Source: Amycolatopsis cihanbeyliensis (GTDB lineage Bacteria > Actinomycetota > Actinomycetes > Mycobacteriales > Pseudonocardiaceae). Taken from it: a stretch of DNA of 64,000 nucleotides. Positions 47,212-56,287 of the stretch are shown piece by piece; the first letter of the stretch is position 1, and each line of letters opens with the position of its first letter. Under the pieces are notes generated by a model. That model made no database searches. It saw nothing but the letters and a program-made list of their open reading frames with translations, and was not told where the DNA came from. The stretch is from NCBI RefSeq assembly GCF_006715045.1, contig NZ_VFML01000001.1, positions 5,180,001 through 5,244,000 of the forward strand. Direction: 5' to 3'. A program made the translations under genes and the position numbers.

Positions 47212-48195
47212 GGGAGGTCTCCTCCCCGTCGGCGACCTCGGTTGGGGCCGGTTGGCGGCTGAACACCAAGAGGTCGTCATGCACCTGGGTGTGCCGAGCG
47301 GGCGTCGCGGCCGGTCGCGCTGGAGCCTGCGGTCGGGGGTGCGTCGCCGGGCTCGCGACCGCGAGCGCGCCATCACGGACGGGGATGCGCAGCAGGGCGA
47401 TGCGATCGAGGTAGCGCAGCCCGGCGCGGTGCGCGGCGCGCACGAGCGAGTCGGCGGGGTCGGTGAGCCGATCACGGGAACGGTCACCATGAGTGATCAT
47501 GGCGAGGGTGCCGGTCGGGGTCAGTAGACCGGCCCAGTCGGCTGGCCGGAACCAGTCGAGGGTGCGCGGTTCGCTCGCGGTGACGATGAGGTCGTAGCGG
47601 TCCGGACCGACGCCGGTCGTGGTCGAGTCCGGTCCGGGACGGTGGTGTGTCGACGGCCCGGCGGGCTGGTCGGTGGTCGGACTGTCGGTGCGCAGTCGGG
47701 TCCGGACTCGGACCCGGCCAACGCGTCGCCGAGGCGTTCGTCGACCGCGTCCGGGTGCGCGACGGCGGTCTGGGTTTGGACGCTGCGGCCGAGTCGGACC
47801 ACGGTCCAGCCCGCTTCGTGTAGTCCGGCGTACGGGCCGGGCCGGGACTGGGTCCGGCTCCCAGTTGGTGACCACGACGCGGGCGGGGCGAGGTAGTGCG
47901 CGGGGTCGAGCAAGAGCACTCGCTGGCCAGGCTGGGTGTAGGTCGTGACGATCTTGATGACGGCGGTCAGCAGCCAGTTGACGAGCAGCCCGGTGCCTTC
48001 GCGAAGGTCGTCTTGAGCGCACGGCCAGACGGTGCTCGGCCGGGCGGGACGCGGGTGGCGCAGCGTGAGGCGCAGGGTGCGCAGACGCGGTGTTCGCCGC
48101 CTCTGCGGGAGCGGGATCGGAACGGTCGGGGGGTCGGTCGGGCCGTGCTCCTGGGAGCGGTCTCCTGGGGAGCCGTGGCCGTGTGGCGGGGTCAT
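47204..48195 (-). pseudogene. Second methyltransferase-like gene, frame interrupted
   Basis: The 5' part (from ATG 48195) reads TGLLVNWLLTAVIKIVTTYTQPGQRVLLLDPAH and GLHEAGWTVVRLGRSVQTQTAVAHPDAVDERLG in one frame. The 3' part reads DRYDLIVTASEPRTLDWFRPADWAGLLTPTGTLAMITHGD ... DDLLVFSR in another. The switch lies between about 47590 and 47720 and would be repaired by one extra base. It resembles the downstream methyltransferase-like protein (motif IV again altered: LIVTASEP). It could be a pseudogene, a sequencing error or a frameshifted gene. Confidence 0.6.
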
Positions 48196-48485
48196 TGCGG
48201 GTCTCCTCCGACGGATGGGTGCCGTGCGTTCTGACGCCCCTTAACTCCGTATTTCGGCCCCGTTTTGGACACGCCTCACCAAATTTCTTTGGCGCTGCGA
48301 CGGCGTTCGTCAATCGCGACGCGAAGCGATTCGAAAGGTTCTGCCAAGACCCCCGGCTGCGGAACCCCTTGTTCTGTCGACCCAGGCCGCGGCGGACCGT
48401 CTCCTGGACCACTCGCGGCCCGATTTTCAAGATTTTCCCACGCCGCTATGTTGATTTTCAAACTGTCCAGATCGCAGTCCTGCGT
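48196..48485. other. AT-richer divergent region between the minus operon and the transfer operon
   Basis: No convincing gene is present. The stretch is lower in GC than its neighbours. GATTTTC occurs three times (48422, 48431, 48453), two of them as GATTTTCAA. It probably holds divergent promoters. Confidence 0.55.
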
Positions 48486-48654
48486 GGCTACTAGTGCCGT
48501 ACTAGTGAGCGACTATAACAGCAGCTCAGTGGCTACTAGCGTCGATCAGCGCACCCTGGCCGGGAGGGGCTTTGTTGATCTTGTTCGTCGCGTTTGCGGG
48601 GTTGAAATAGTAGTTCGCTAGTAGCCTCGATGCGGTTTGCTAGTTGGCGCCTAG
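48486..48654. repeat. CTAG-rich repeat cluster upstream of the transfer operon
   Basis: Six CTAG tetramers lie in 170 bp. GGCTACTAGCG (48531-48541) and CGCTAGTAGCC (48616-48626) form a perfect 11-bp inverted repeat. Another GGCTACTAG is at 48486, ACTAGT at 48501, and CTAG-n7-CTAG at 48641-48654. CTAG is normally rare in high-GC genomes. The position in front of the transfer operon suggests an operator set or an origin of transfer/replication. Confidence 0.7.
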
Positions 48655-48735
48655 TAACGGCGTGGTATTTCCGTGGTATCCGTTGTGGCTTCCTGGCTTC
48701 GTTGTTGTTCGCATCGACGCCGTGGGAGTCACGAC

Positions 48736-49713
48736 ATGGCAGCACAATCCGCTTTTCGTCGCGGTGGCGACGAGGCTGTCCCGAACTCGCTGGATATCGC
48801 GCGAGACACGTTTACCTGGTTGGTGACGGGGCCTCATCCGGTGTCGCTGAACGGCAGGCTCTTTCCGGGTCTGCCGGCCCGGCACATCCCCCTGGACGAG
48901 GTTCGCGACCGGCTGCTGGCGCGCCGCTGCCCGCAGGCGACACGGGACGCGGTATGGGCGCATCTGGTGCTGCGCTCCCGTACCGAAGGAGCAACCTGGA
49001 CGGTCGCCGCGGTCGGGGTCGCACTACCCGCGCTGACCTCTGTCACGGCCACCCTGTCCGACCGGTTCGCCGGAGATCCGGCCGACGTGCACGCCGAGGT
49101 GATGCGCGGCTTCCTGGCCGCGTTGTCGACCATCGATCTGCGTCCGCCGCGGATCATGCTGAGGCTGCGGTGGGCTGCTTACCGGTCCGGCTACGACGCA
49201 CTCGCCGAAGCTCTCGCGGGTCCGACACCGGTCGCACCGGGCTTCCGATCGACCCCGCCGCACGAGCCGTGGGGCCACCCGGATCTCGTCCTCGCTCGTG
49301 CGGTCGCGGACGGAGTCCTGACCCAGATCGAAGCCGCGCTGATCGGCGCGACTCGGTTGGAACAGGTGCCCGTCGCGGACTGGGCCGAGCAGCACCAAGC
49401 CAGCGAGTGGGCGGTCTACAAGACGCGCAAACGTGCCGAACTCCGACTCGCCTCGTACCTGCGCGACGGCGCGGCTGAGACCGATCCGACTGATCCGCTG
49501 ACCGACCAGGTAGCCACCGCGGTGGCACTAGCGCGCCCGGCGACACCTGCCCGCGACTTGCCGCGATCGTCACTGTCCGTGTCCGTCGCCGACGTCGAGT
49601 CGGCGCAAAAAGTTCAGGGTCGCGTGTCCAAAACGAACGCGAAATCCGGAGTTCAGGGCTGCGGGACACACCCGCGCTCAGCCCGACCTTCGGAGGTGCC
49701 CCAATGCGCCTGA
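48736..49713 (+). CDS. ICE protein with sigma-region-4-like helix-turn-helix
   Basis: This 325-residue protein has an N-terminal domain of unknown type (SLDIARDTFTWLVTGPHPVSLNGRLFPGLP ... ). Around residues 190-250 it reads LARAVADGVLTQIEAALIGATRLEQVPVADWAEQHQASEWAVYKTRKRAELRLASYL, a pattern like sigma-70 region 4 helix-turn-helix. It is the first gene of the transfer operon, directly downstream of the CTAG repeats, which makes it a candidate for the operon regulator. The ATG at 48736 is used. The 3' end overlaps the pilin gene by 10 nt. Confidence 0.7.
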   Translation: MAAQSAFRRGGDEAVPNSLDIARDTFTWLVTGPHPVSLNGRLFPGLPARHIPLDEVRDRLLARRCPQATRDAVWAHLVLRSRTEGATWTVAAVGVALPALTSVTATLSDRFAGDPADVHAEVMRGFLAALSTIDLRPPRIMLRLRWAAYRSGYDALAEALAGPTPVAPGFRSTPPHEPWGHPDLVLARAVADGVLTQIEAALIGATRLEQVPVADWAEQHQASEWAVYKTRKRAELRLASYLRDGAAETDPTDPLTDQVATAVALARPATPARDLPRSSLSVSVADVESAQKVQGRVSKTNAKSGVQGCGTHPRSARPSEVPQCA

Positions 49714-50213
49714 TCGATCGATCCTTCACCGCCGCGAGCGGGCCGCGTAGCGCCCACCTCGATGAGCATCCGCAGCCGCCGACCGAGGCCCCGGCAGCGA
49801 GCAAGGCGGACGAACCCGCCAGCAGCGAGCCGGCCAAGGCTCCGATCATTACGCCGGAGGACCGGACGCCGGTACGGCCCACCCGCTGGTCGCACATGGC
49901 GCTGATCGTCGAACTGGCGATCCTCGCGCTACTGGCGTCAGCCTCCACGGCTCACGCCGACACGACGGTCGTCGCCCTCGCCGGCTCGGTCACCGACGTC
50001 CTGAACAACGTCCGCAACTGGATCATGGGTATCCTCGCGGGCCTCGCGACCGTGTTCCTGTCCATCGGTGGCGTCCGGTACGTGATGGGCGGCGGCGACC
50101 CCGGCGAAGTCGAAAAGGCGAAGACCGCGTTCAAGTCCGCTGGGTGGGGCTATGGGCTGGCGGCGCTGGCGCCGCTGGTCGTGGAGATCCTCAAAGGGAT
50201 CGTGGGGGCCTGA
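49704..50213 (+). CDS. VirB2/TrbC-like pilin subunit
   Basis: This 169-residue protein has a Pro/Ala/Glu-rich N-terminus. It has a signal-like hydrophobic helix at about 64-84 ending in ASTAHA, a likely signal-peptidase site. Two further helices follow (WIMGILAGLATVFLSIGGVRYVMGG and GWGYGLAALAPLVVEILKGIVG) separated by a short charged loop. This is the cyclised-pilin or VirB2 pattern. It probably forms the transfer channel's extracellular part. It overlaps the regulator-like gene and is 3 bp from the VirB6-like gene. Confidence 0.78.
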   Translation: MRLIDRSFTAASGPRSAHLDEHPQPPTEAPAASKADEPASSEPAKAPIITPEDRTPVRPTRWSHMALIVELAILALLASASTAHADTTVVALAGSVTDVLNNVRNWIMGILAGLATVFLSIGGVRYVMGGGDPGEVEKAKTAFKSAGWGYGLAALAPLVVEILKGIVGA

Positions 50214-50216
50214 CCG

Positions 50217-52199
50217 ATGGCCGTCAGCACCCCGCCCACGGTTCGCCCGCACCGCCGGTCCGGCGGCCGGGTCGCGACTGCTGGCGCCGCGGACCGAGTG
50301 ATGCTCTCCCCGGTTTCCGCCGCCAGCGCCGACCGGCCGCCGACAGGTCGGTCGCGGCGCTGGCGCGCGGGCTGGATGCTGGCGCTGAGCATCGTCGTGC
50401 TCCTGGCCGGCCTCCTCCTCACGGTGAGCGCCTCGGCGCAGCCGACCACACCGCAACCTGACCCCTGCTCAGGCCCCGATCCGAGGCCGATCCCCTGTGC
50501 TCCGGCTCCCACACCGCCCCTACCGGCACCCCCAGCACCAACCACGCCTGCGCAGCCGCCGTCCCCAGCGCCGACCACGCCGTGCACCGGTGAGGACTGC
50601 ATCCCGCAGCCGACCACACCGCCGCCGAACACCGACCCGCAGGAGCCCGGCACCGGCAGCGGCGAGGACGACTCGGACTGTGGCATCACCGACATCGGCG
50701 CCTGCATCACCGAGGCCATCAACTCGGCGTTCCGCGGCATCGTCGAAGCCGCACTCTCGCCGATCCTGGACCTGATCGGGCACACCGCGCTGTCCACACC
50801 GACGATCAGCGACCTGCCCGGCATCGGCGAGTTGTGGAACAACTCGTGGGAGATCGTGGTCGCCGCCTACGGCCTGCTCGTCCTCCTCGGCGGGATCGTC
50901 GTGATGGGGCACGAGAGCGTCCAGGCGCGCTACTCGATCAAGGAGATCGGGCCCCGGATCCCTATCGCGTTCCTGGCGTCGGCGCTGTCGCTGTTCTTCG
51001 CCGACAAGATCATTCGTCTGGCCAACGGCTTGACCCTGGGCATCCTCGGGGATGGGGTGAACGCGCCCTCGCTGGGCAGCACCCTGGAGGAGGCGGTTGC
51101 TGGCATCGCCACCGGTGGGCTGTTCATCATCCTCGTCGGCCTCGTGCTCGTGGTGCTGGGCCTGGGCCTGTTGGTCGTCTACGTGGTCCGGATCGTCATC
51201 ACCCTGGTCCTGATCATCTCGGGCCCCTTGTTCTTGATGTGTCACGCCCTGCCGCACACCGACCCGCTGGCGCGCTGGTGGTGGAAGGCCATTGTGGCGG
51301 TGCTGGGAATCCAGGTGGCCCAGGCGCTGGTGCTGATCACTGCGGTGCGCACGTTCCTGTCCGGTGGCGTGAATCTGTTCGGCTCGGCGCTGTCCGCGCT
51401 CGGCACCCTGGTCGCCGCCATCGCGTTGTTCGCCATCTTGTTCAAGATTCCGTTCTGGTTGCTGAAGGCAGTCAAGGTCAGCTCGGGGCGCTCGCTCCTC
51501 GGCGGTTTGATCCGTGCGTACATCGCGGCGAAGACCTTCGGCATGGTCGCCGGGAGGGCTGGCGCGTTCGGCAAGGCCGGTGCCGCCGGTGCCGCGAAGA
51601 CCGGCGGTGGTGGTCGCGGTGGGGGTGGGTCTGCGGATCCGCCGTGGCCCGCGCAGCCGCGCCTCGCGCCGACCCCGGAGATGGTCAACAAGCGGCTCAA
51701 AGCGGCCCAGGACGCCGAGCGCGCCCGCGCGGCCCGTCGGTCGCGGCTGCCCTCGCAGGCTCCGCAGTTCCTGCAGTCCACACCGCAAGACACCATCCAC
51801 GACCCCGCCGTCACCCCGGCGAACCAGGGACCAGCCATGCCTCCTGAGTTCAGTTCCGCACCCACGCCCGCCACGCCCACGCCACGGCGAGGGCAGCGGC
51901 CGGGATCGGCACCCCGATTCCAAGCCGCCGGGAGTCCGCGTCGACGCGGCGCCACCCCGCCACCGGCCCGCCCGATCCGCACCGCGTCGGTGCCCCCGCA
52001 ACTGCAATTCCGACCCGCCACTCCGTCGGCACCGCAACCGGCACCACCAGCCAGGCCGGCGTCCCCGCCCGCGGCACCGGCGTTCCGGGAGGCGCAGCCC
52101 GAGCCCCGCATCGGCGACGCCTACCGACGCACGCAGTCCGCTCCGCCGCCGATGTTCTGCGCACCGAAACCCGCCCCAGGAGGAGGTGACGGGAAATGA
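50217..52199 (+). CDS. VirB6/TrbL-like polytopic conjugation protein
   Basis: This 660-residue protein has one N-terminal membrane helix (about 50-72), a long Pro/Thr-rich linker with scattered cysteines, and a core of about six helices between residues 215 and 425 (for example GLFIILVGLVLVVLGLGLLVVYVVRIVITLVLI). A Gly-rich turn and a 190-residue Pro/Ala-rich disordered tail follow. The layout matches TrbL/VirB6 inner-membrane channel components of actinobacterial T4SS. The stop overlaps the next start by 4 nt (ATGA). Confidence 0.82.
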   Translation: MAVSTPPTVRPHRRSGGRVATAGAADRVMLSPVSAASADRPPTGRSRRWRAGWMLALSIVVLLAGLLLTVSASAQPTTPQPDPCSGPDPRPIPCAPAPTPPLPAPPAPTTPAQPPSPAPTTPCTGEDCIPQPTTPPPNTDPQEPGTGSGEDDSDCGITDIGACITEAINSAFRGIVEAALSPILDLIGHTALSTPTISDLPGIGELWNNSWEIVVAAYGLLVLLGGIVVMGHESVQARYSIKEIGPRIPIAFLASALSLFFADKIIRLANGLTLGILGDGVNAPSLGSTLEEAVAGIATGGLFIILVGLVLVVLGLGLLVVYVVRIVITLVLIISGPLFLMCHALPHTDPLARWWWKAIVAVLGIQVAQALVLITAVRTFLSGGVNLFGSALSALGTLVAAIALFAILFKIPFWLLKAVKVSSGRSLLGGLIRAYIAAKTFGMVAGRAGAFGKAGAAGAAKTGGGGRGGGGSADPPWPAQPRLAPTPEMVNKRLKAAQDAERARAARRSRLPSQAPQFLQSTPQDTIHDPAVTPANQGPAMPPEFSSAPTPATPTPRRGQRPGSAPRFQAAGSPRRRGATPPPARPIRTASVPPQLQFRPATPSAPQPAPPARPASPPAAPAFREAQPEPRIGDAYRRTQSAPPPMFCAPKPAPGGGDGK

Positions 52200-53416
52200 G
52201 TCAGCCTGTCAGGATTCCCGCCGACGTCGATCGGGAGGACCTGGTGATCGGCCCGCTGACCGCGCGGCAACTGCTCATCCTCGCCATCACCGCGATCGTG
52301 CTGTACGGGACGTACACGATCACCCGCGAGTTCGTGCCGCTGGTGGCGTTCCTCATCGTGGCCATCCCGATCGGGGCGACCGCCGCGTTCCTCGCGCTGG
52401 GGCAGCGCGACGGCATCACCCTGGACCGGCTGGTCCTCGCGGCGCTGCGGCAGCGGATGAGCCCACAGCACCGGGTGGCCGCGCCGGAAGGCATCCGGTC
52501 TGCGCCGGAGTGGCTCGACAAGCAGGTCGCGGGCACGAGCAACGACCGCGCGCAGGGCAAGGCGGGCGCGAACGCCGCAGTGTCGGCGGTGTCTCCGGCA
52601 GCGCTGCGCCTGCCCGCCGAGGCTGTCACCGATACCGGCGTGATCGACCTCGGCAAGGACGGCGTAGCCGTGGTGGCGGTGTGCTCCACGATCAACTTCG
52701 GACTGCGCACACCACAGGAACAAGAGAGCCTCGTCACCTCGTTCGGGCGGTATCTGCATTCGCTCACCGCGCCGGTGCAGGTCCTGGTCCGTGCCGAACG
52801 GCTGGATCTGTCCGGGCAGATCGCCGAGCTCCGCGAACAGGCCGGGGGGCTGCCGCACCCAGCGCTGGAGCAGGCAGCGCGGGAACACGCCGAATACCTC
52901 GACCAGCTCGGCCGCGCCACCGACCTGCTGCGCCGCCAGGTGCTGCTGATCCTGCGCGAACCGCTGCTCGCCACAGGCCCGAGCGATGGGCTCGGGGGCA
53001 CGTCGCCCTTGGCCGCGTTGACCGCGAAGCGCAAGGCCGCCAAGCAGGCCGCGTTGGTCGACGACGCCACCCGACGGGCCGCCGAGGCGCGGCTCGTGCG
53101 CCGGCTCGGCGAGGCGGTCGAGCTGCTCTCGCCCTCGGGGATCGTGGTCACCCCGCTGGACGACGGACAGGCCACCGCAGTGCTCGCCGCGGCGTGCAAC
53201 CCGGACTCGCTGATCCCGCCGAGCGCCGGGCTGGCCGGGTCGGACGAGGTCATCACCACCGCCCCGGACGAGGGCTGGGACACCGCCGCGTTCGGCCGCT
53301 CTGTGCTCACCGCCGCCGAGGAGTTTCCCGACGGCGAGGACGCCAGGGACGACGGCTTCGACGACGAGGCCGAGGACCCCGACGACTACGAGAACTCTGC
53401 GGGGAGGTACCGCTGA
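52196..53416 (+). CDS. PrgI-family/SCO6880-like T4SS protein
   Basis: This 406-residue protein starts VRIPADVDREDLVIGPLTARQLLILAITAIVLYG. Its two close membrane helices (about 22-65) are those of PrgI/VirB3-like proteins. The rest is soluble and includes a domain (TGVIDLGKDGVAVVAVCSTINFGLRTPQEQESLVTSFGRYLHSL) typical of SCO6880-like conjugation proteins. It would dock the VirB4 ATPase to the membrane channel. The C-terminus is acidic. It is coupled to both neighbours by overlapping start and stop codons. Confidence 0.83.
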   Translation: MSQPVRIPADVDREDLVIGPLTARQLLILAITAIVLYGTYTITREFVPLVAFLIVAIPIGATAAFLALGQRDGITLDRLVLAALRQRMSPQHRVAAPEGIRSAPEWLDKQVAGTSNDRAQGKAGANAAVSAVSPAALRLPAEAVTDTGVIDLGKDGVAVVAVCSTINFGLRTPQEQESLVTSFGRYLHSLTAPVQVLVRAERLDLSGQIAELREQAGGLPHPALEQAAREHAEYLDQLGRATDLLRRQVLLILREPLLATGPSDGLGGTSPLAALTAKRKAAKQAALVDDATRRAAEARLVRRLGEAVELLSPSGIVVTPLDDGQATAVLAAACNPDSLIPPSAGLAGSDEVITTAPDEGWDTAAFGRSVLTAAEEFPDGEDARDDGFDDEAEDPDDYENSAGRYR

Positions 53417-55326
53417 TGAAGACCAAGGCCAAGCGCCGTGGACACAAGACACCCGCCGCCCAGCCGTCGCTCGGGCGAGCCGGCGCGTTCACCCCGGACG
53501 CCATCTCGGTCCGTCCCCGAGCGCTGGAAGTCGGCGGCGAATGGGTGTCGAGCTTCGCCGTCGTTGGCTACCCGCGCGAGGTGCACCCCGGCTGGTTGCA
53601 GCCGCTGCTGACCTACCCCGGACGGGTTGACGTCTCTCTGCACATCGAGCCGATCGACCCGGTCACAGCCTCCAACCGGCTGAAGAAGCAGCTGTCGAAA
53701 CTCGAAAGCGGTCGCCGGCACACCAGCGAGAAGGGCCGACTGATCGACCCGCAGGTCGAAGCGGCCACCGAAGACGCCTACGACCTCAGCTCACGGGTTG
53801 CGCGCGGCGAGGGCAAGCTCTACCGGCTCGGGCTCTACCTGACCGTGCACGCCCCGACCGAGGAAGCCCTCGGCGACGAGGTCGCCGCGATCCGGTCACT
53901 GGCGGCCAGCCTGCTGCTGGACTGCAAACCGACCACCTACCGTAGCCTGCAAGGCTGGATCACCAGCTTGCCCATGGGCCTGGACCTCGTCGGGATGCGT
54001 AGGACATTCGACACCTCGGCGTTGAGCGCAGCGTTCCCGTTCACCTCACCGGACCTGCCACCGCAGGACCCGACCTCAGTCGGCGCGCCGAGCGGAGTGC
54101 TCTACGGCTTCAACGTCGGCTCCCAGGGGCTGGTCCATCACGACCGGTTCACCCTGGACAACCACAACAGCGTGATCCTCGGCCGGTCCGGCGCGGGCAA
54201 GAGCTATCTCGTCAAGCTGGAGGCGCTGCGTTCCCTGTACCGCGGGATCGAGATCCACGTCATCGACCCCGAGGACGAGTACGCCCGGCTGGCCGCCGCG
54301 GTCGGCGGCACGTATGTCCACCTCGGTGCCGAGCAGGTCCGCCTTAACCCGATGGATTTGCCGATCCACACTCGCCCGGACGGGCGGCGCACCGCACCCC
54401 GCGACGCGCTGATCCGCCGGTCGCTGTTCCTGCACACCGTCATCACGGTGCTATTGGGCAGCGAGCTCGCGGCGACCGAGCGGGCAGCGCTGGACCGGGC
54501 GATCACCGCGACCTACCAGCGCGTCGGTATCACGTCGGATCCGCGGACCTGGACGCGCCCGGCGCCGCTGCTGGCCGACCTCGCCGAGGTGCTCGCCGAC
54601 AGCGGCGACACGGCTGGCGTCGAGCTGGCGGCACGGCTACACCCGTATGTCACCGGCGCGTTTTCCGGGCTGTTCTCCGGCCCCACCTCGACGCGACCGG
54701 AGGGCCACCTGGTGGTGTTCTCGCTGCGGGATCTCGCCGACGAACTCAAGCCCATCGGCACCCTGCTGACCCTGGACGCAGTGTGGCGACAGGTCTCCAA
54801 TCCGGCCATCCGCAAGCCGAGGTTGGTCGTGGTCGATGAGGCGTGGCTGCTGATGAAGGAGCCCGCGGGGGCCGAGTTCCTGTTCCGCATGGCTAAGGCG
54901 AGCCGCAAGCAGTGGGCGGGTCTCACGGTGGCCACGCAGGACACCGCCGACGTGCTGGGCTCGGACCTGGGCAAGGCCGTCGTCGCGAACGCGGCGACGC
55001 AGATCTTGCTGCGGCAAGCCTCGCAGGCGATCGACGAGATCACCCGCACCTTCGACCTCTCGATGGGTGAGCGCCAGTTCCTGCTCTCCGCTGACCGCGG
55101 TCAGGGCCTCTTGTCAACCGGGACACAGCGGGTGGCGTTCCAGTCCATTGCTTCACCGGTCGAGCATCACCTGGTCACCTCGAACCCCGCAGAACTCGCC
55201 GAGTATTCCGACACCTCGTCGGGAACCGAGAACTCCTTCGTCGAACTCGGCGCGGATGACACCACAGGAATCGCGGACTCGTTCGACGACGGCGACGCGT
55301 CGCAGATCGAACTCGACGCCGCTTAA
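53416..55326 (+). CDS. VirB4-like T4SS ATPase
   Basis: This 636-residue ATPase has an N-terminal domain and then a HerA/FtsK-like RecA core: Walker A ILGRSGAGKSYLVK at about 253-266, DPEDEYARLA, Walker B RLVVVDEAWLLMK near 469-481, then TVATQDTADVLGS and ANAATQILLRQ. It energises pilus assembly and substrate transfer. The ATG at 53416 overlaps the previous stop. A longer frame upstream is the shadow of the VirB6-like gene and is not used. Confidence 0.92.
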   Translation: MKTKAKRRGHKTPAAQPSLGRAGAFTPDAISVRPRALEVGGEWVSSFAVVGYPREVHPGWLQPLLTYPGRVDVSLHIEPIDPVTASNRLKKQLSKLESGRRHTSEKGRLIDPQVEAATEDAYDLSSRVARGEGKLYRLGLYLTVHAPTEEALGDEVAAIRSLAASLLLDCKPTTYRSLQGWITSLPMGLDLVGMRRTFDTSALSAAFPFTSPDLPPQDPTSVGAPSGVLYGFNVGSQGLVHHDRFTLDNHNSVILGRSGAGKSYLVKLEALRSLYRGIEIHVIDPEDEYARLAAAVGGTYVHLGAEQVRLNPMDLPIHTRPDGRRTAPRDALIRRSLFLHTVITVLLGSELAATERAALDRAITATYQRVGITSDPRTWTRPAPLLADLAEVLADSGDTAGVELAARLHPYVTGAFSGLFSGPTSTRPEGHLVVFSLRDLADELKPIGTLLTLDAVWRQVSNPAIRKPRLVVVDEAWLLMKEPAGAEFLFRMAKASRKQWAGLTVATQDTADVLGSDLGKAVVANAATQILLRQASQAIDEITRTFDLSMGERQFLLSADRGQGLLSTGTQRVAFQSIASPVEHHLVTSNPAELAEYSDTSSGTENSFVELGADDTTGIADSFDDGDASQIELDAA

Positions 55327-55380
55327 TCGCCGTACCACTCCCATTCATCCGCCTCGCCGAATCACATCCAGGGGACAATC

Positions 55381-56226
55381 ATGCCTGCATCACTGCCCAT
55401 GCCCGCTACCGTTCGCCGACCCGCTCGCCTGCTCACGCAGAACAGTGAAATGCGCCAGATCGGCGTGTGGAACTGGTCGCTGCCCGCCTGGGCCGGGCGG
55501 CTCCCCGACGGCCGCACCTACAACACCTGCCCCAGCGCAGGGATCTGTGCCCAGGCGTGCTACGCCCGCCACGGCACCTACACCTGGCCGGTCGTCCGCG
55601 CCAAACACCAAGCGAACCTGATGTTCGTCCTCGACGACCTGGTCGGCTGGCGGACCGCCATGCTCGCCGAACTCGGCGCGGCCAAATTCCGCGGCGCCTG
55701 GATCAGAATTCACGATAGCGGCGACTTCTTCAGCGACGACTACCTCCAGGCATGGCTGGACATCTGCCGCGCCCGACCCGACACGAATTTCTACGCATAC
55801 ACCAAAGAGGTTTCCCGTTTTCGTGCGCTCGTGGAACCAGGCCCACCGTCGAATTTCTTGTGGGTCTATTCCTTCGGTGGCACCCAGGACGCTGCACTGA
55901 ATCCGGACGTGGATCGGGTCGCCGACGTCTTTCCCGACGAAGTCGCCATCGCCGAGGCGGGGTGGGCCTCGCAGGAAGCCAGCGACCTCCTCGCGGTCCT
56001 CGGCCCGCGGCTGGTCGGTGTGCCGGCCAATCGCATTCCCGCCTACCTCAAGAGGCTGGCTGGCCGCCGGTTCTCCGAGTGGCAGGCCGAGGTCGACGCC
56101 GAACGCGCCGCCCGCAGGGGTCGCCGGCACCTGCGGCTGGTCGTCGACAACACCCGCCCCGACACCGGCCAGCAGTCCGCGGCCGAGCCCAGCCCTCAGC
56201 GAGTCGGCCGGCCGCGGGCGGCCTGA
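55381..56226 (+). CDS. GP88 family protein
   Basis: This 281-residue protein matches the 'gene product 88' family known from phages and conjugative elements. The signature near the N-terminus is NTCPSAGICAQACYARHG, with Cys50, Cys56 and Cys60 spaced C-x5-C-x3-C, which could hold a metal or iron-sulfur cluster. Other conserved stretches are RIHDSGDFFSDDYLQAW and NFYAYTKE. The role in transfer is unknown. It lies between the VirB4 and coupling-protein genes in the same orientation, so it travels with the T4SS operon. Confidence 0.82.
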   Translation: MPASLPMPATVRRPARLLTQNSEMRQIGVWNWSLPAWAGRLPDGRTYNTCPSAGICAQACYARHGTYTWPVVRAKHQANLMFVLDDLVGWRTAMLAELGAAKFRGAWIRIHDSGDFFSDDYLQAWLDICRARPDTNFYAYTKEVSRFRALVEPGPPSNFLWVYSFGGTQDAALNPDVDRVADVFPDEVAIAEAGWASQEASDLLAVLGPRLVGVPANRIPAYLKRLAGRRFSEWQAEVDAERAARRGRRHLRLVVDNTRPDTGQQSAAEPSPQRVGRPRAA

Positions 56227-56287
56227 CCACGAGCCCACCCAGTCATTCGCAACCCGTCACGCCGACCGCTTCCGTGAGGAGGTCCCC

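Noticed and set aside
48276..48461. A 61-codon minus-strand frame in the divergent region
   Set aside because: It has no domain, no good ribosome site, and lies in a likely promoter region with repeats.
51514..53415. A long upstream extension of the VirB4 frame
   Set aside because: It lies in the shadow of the VirB6- and PrgI-like genes. VirB4 starts at the ATG that overlaps the PrgI stop.
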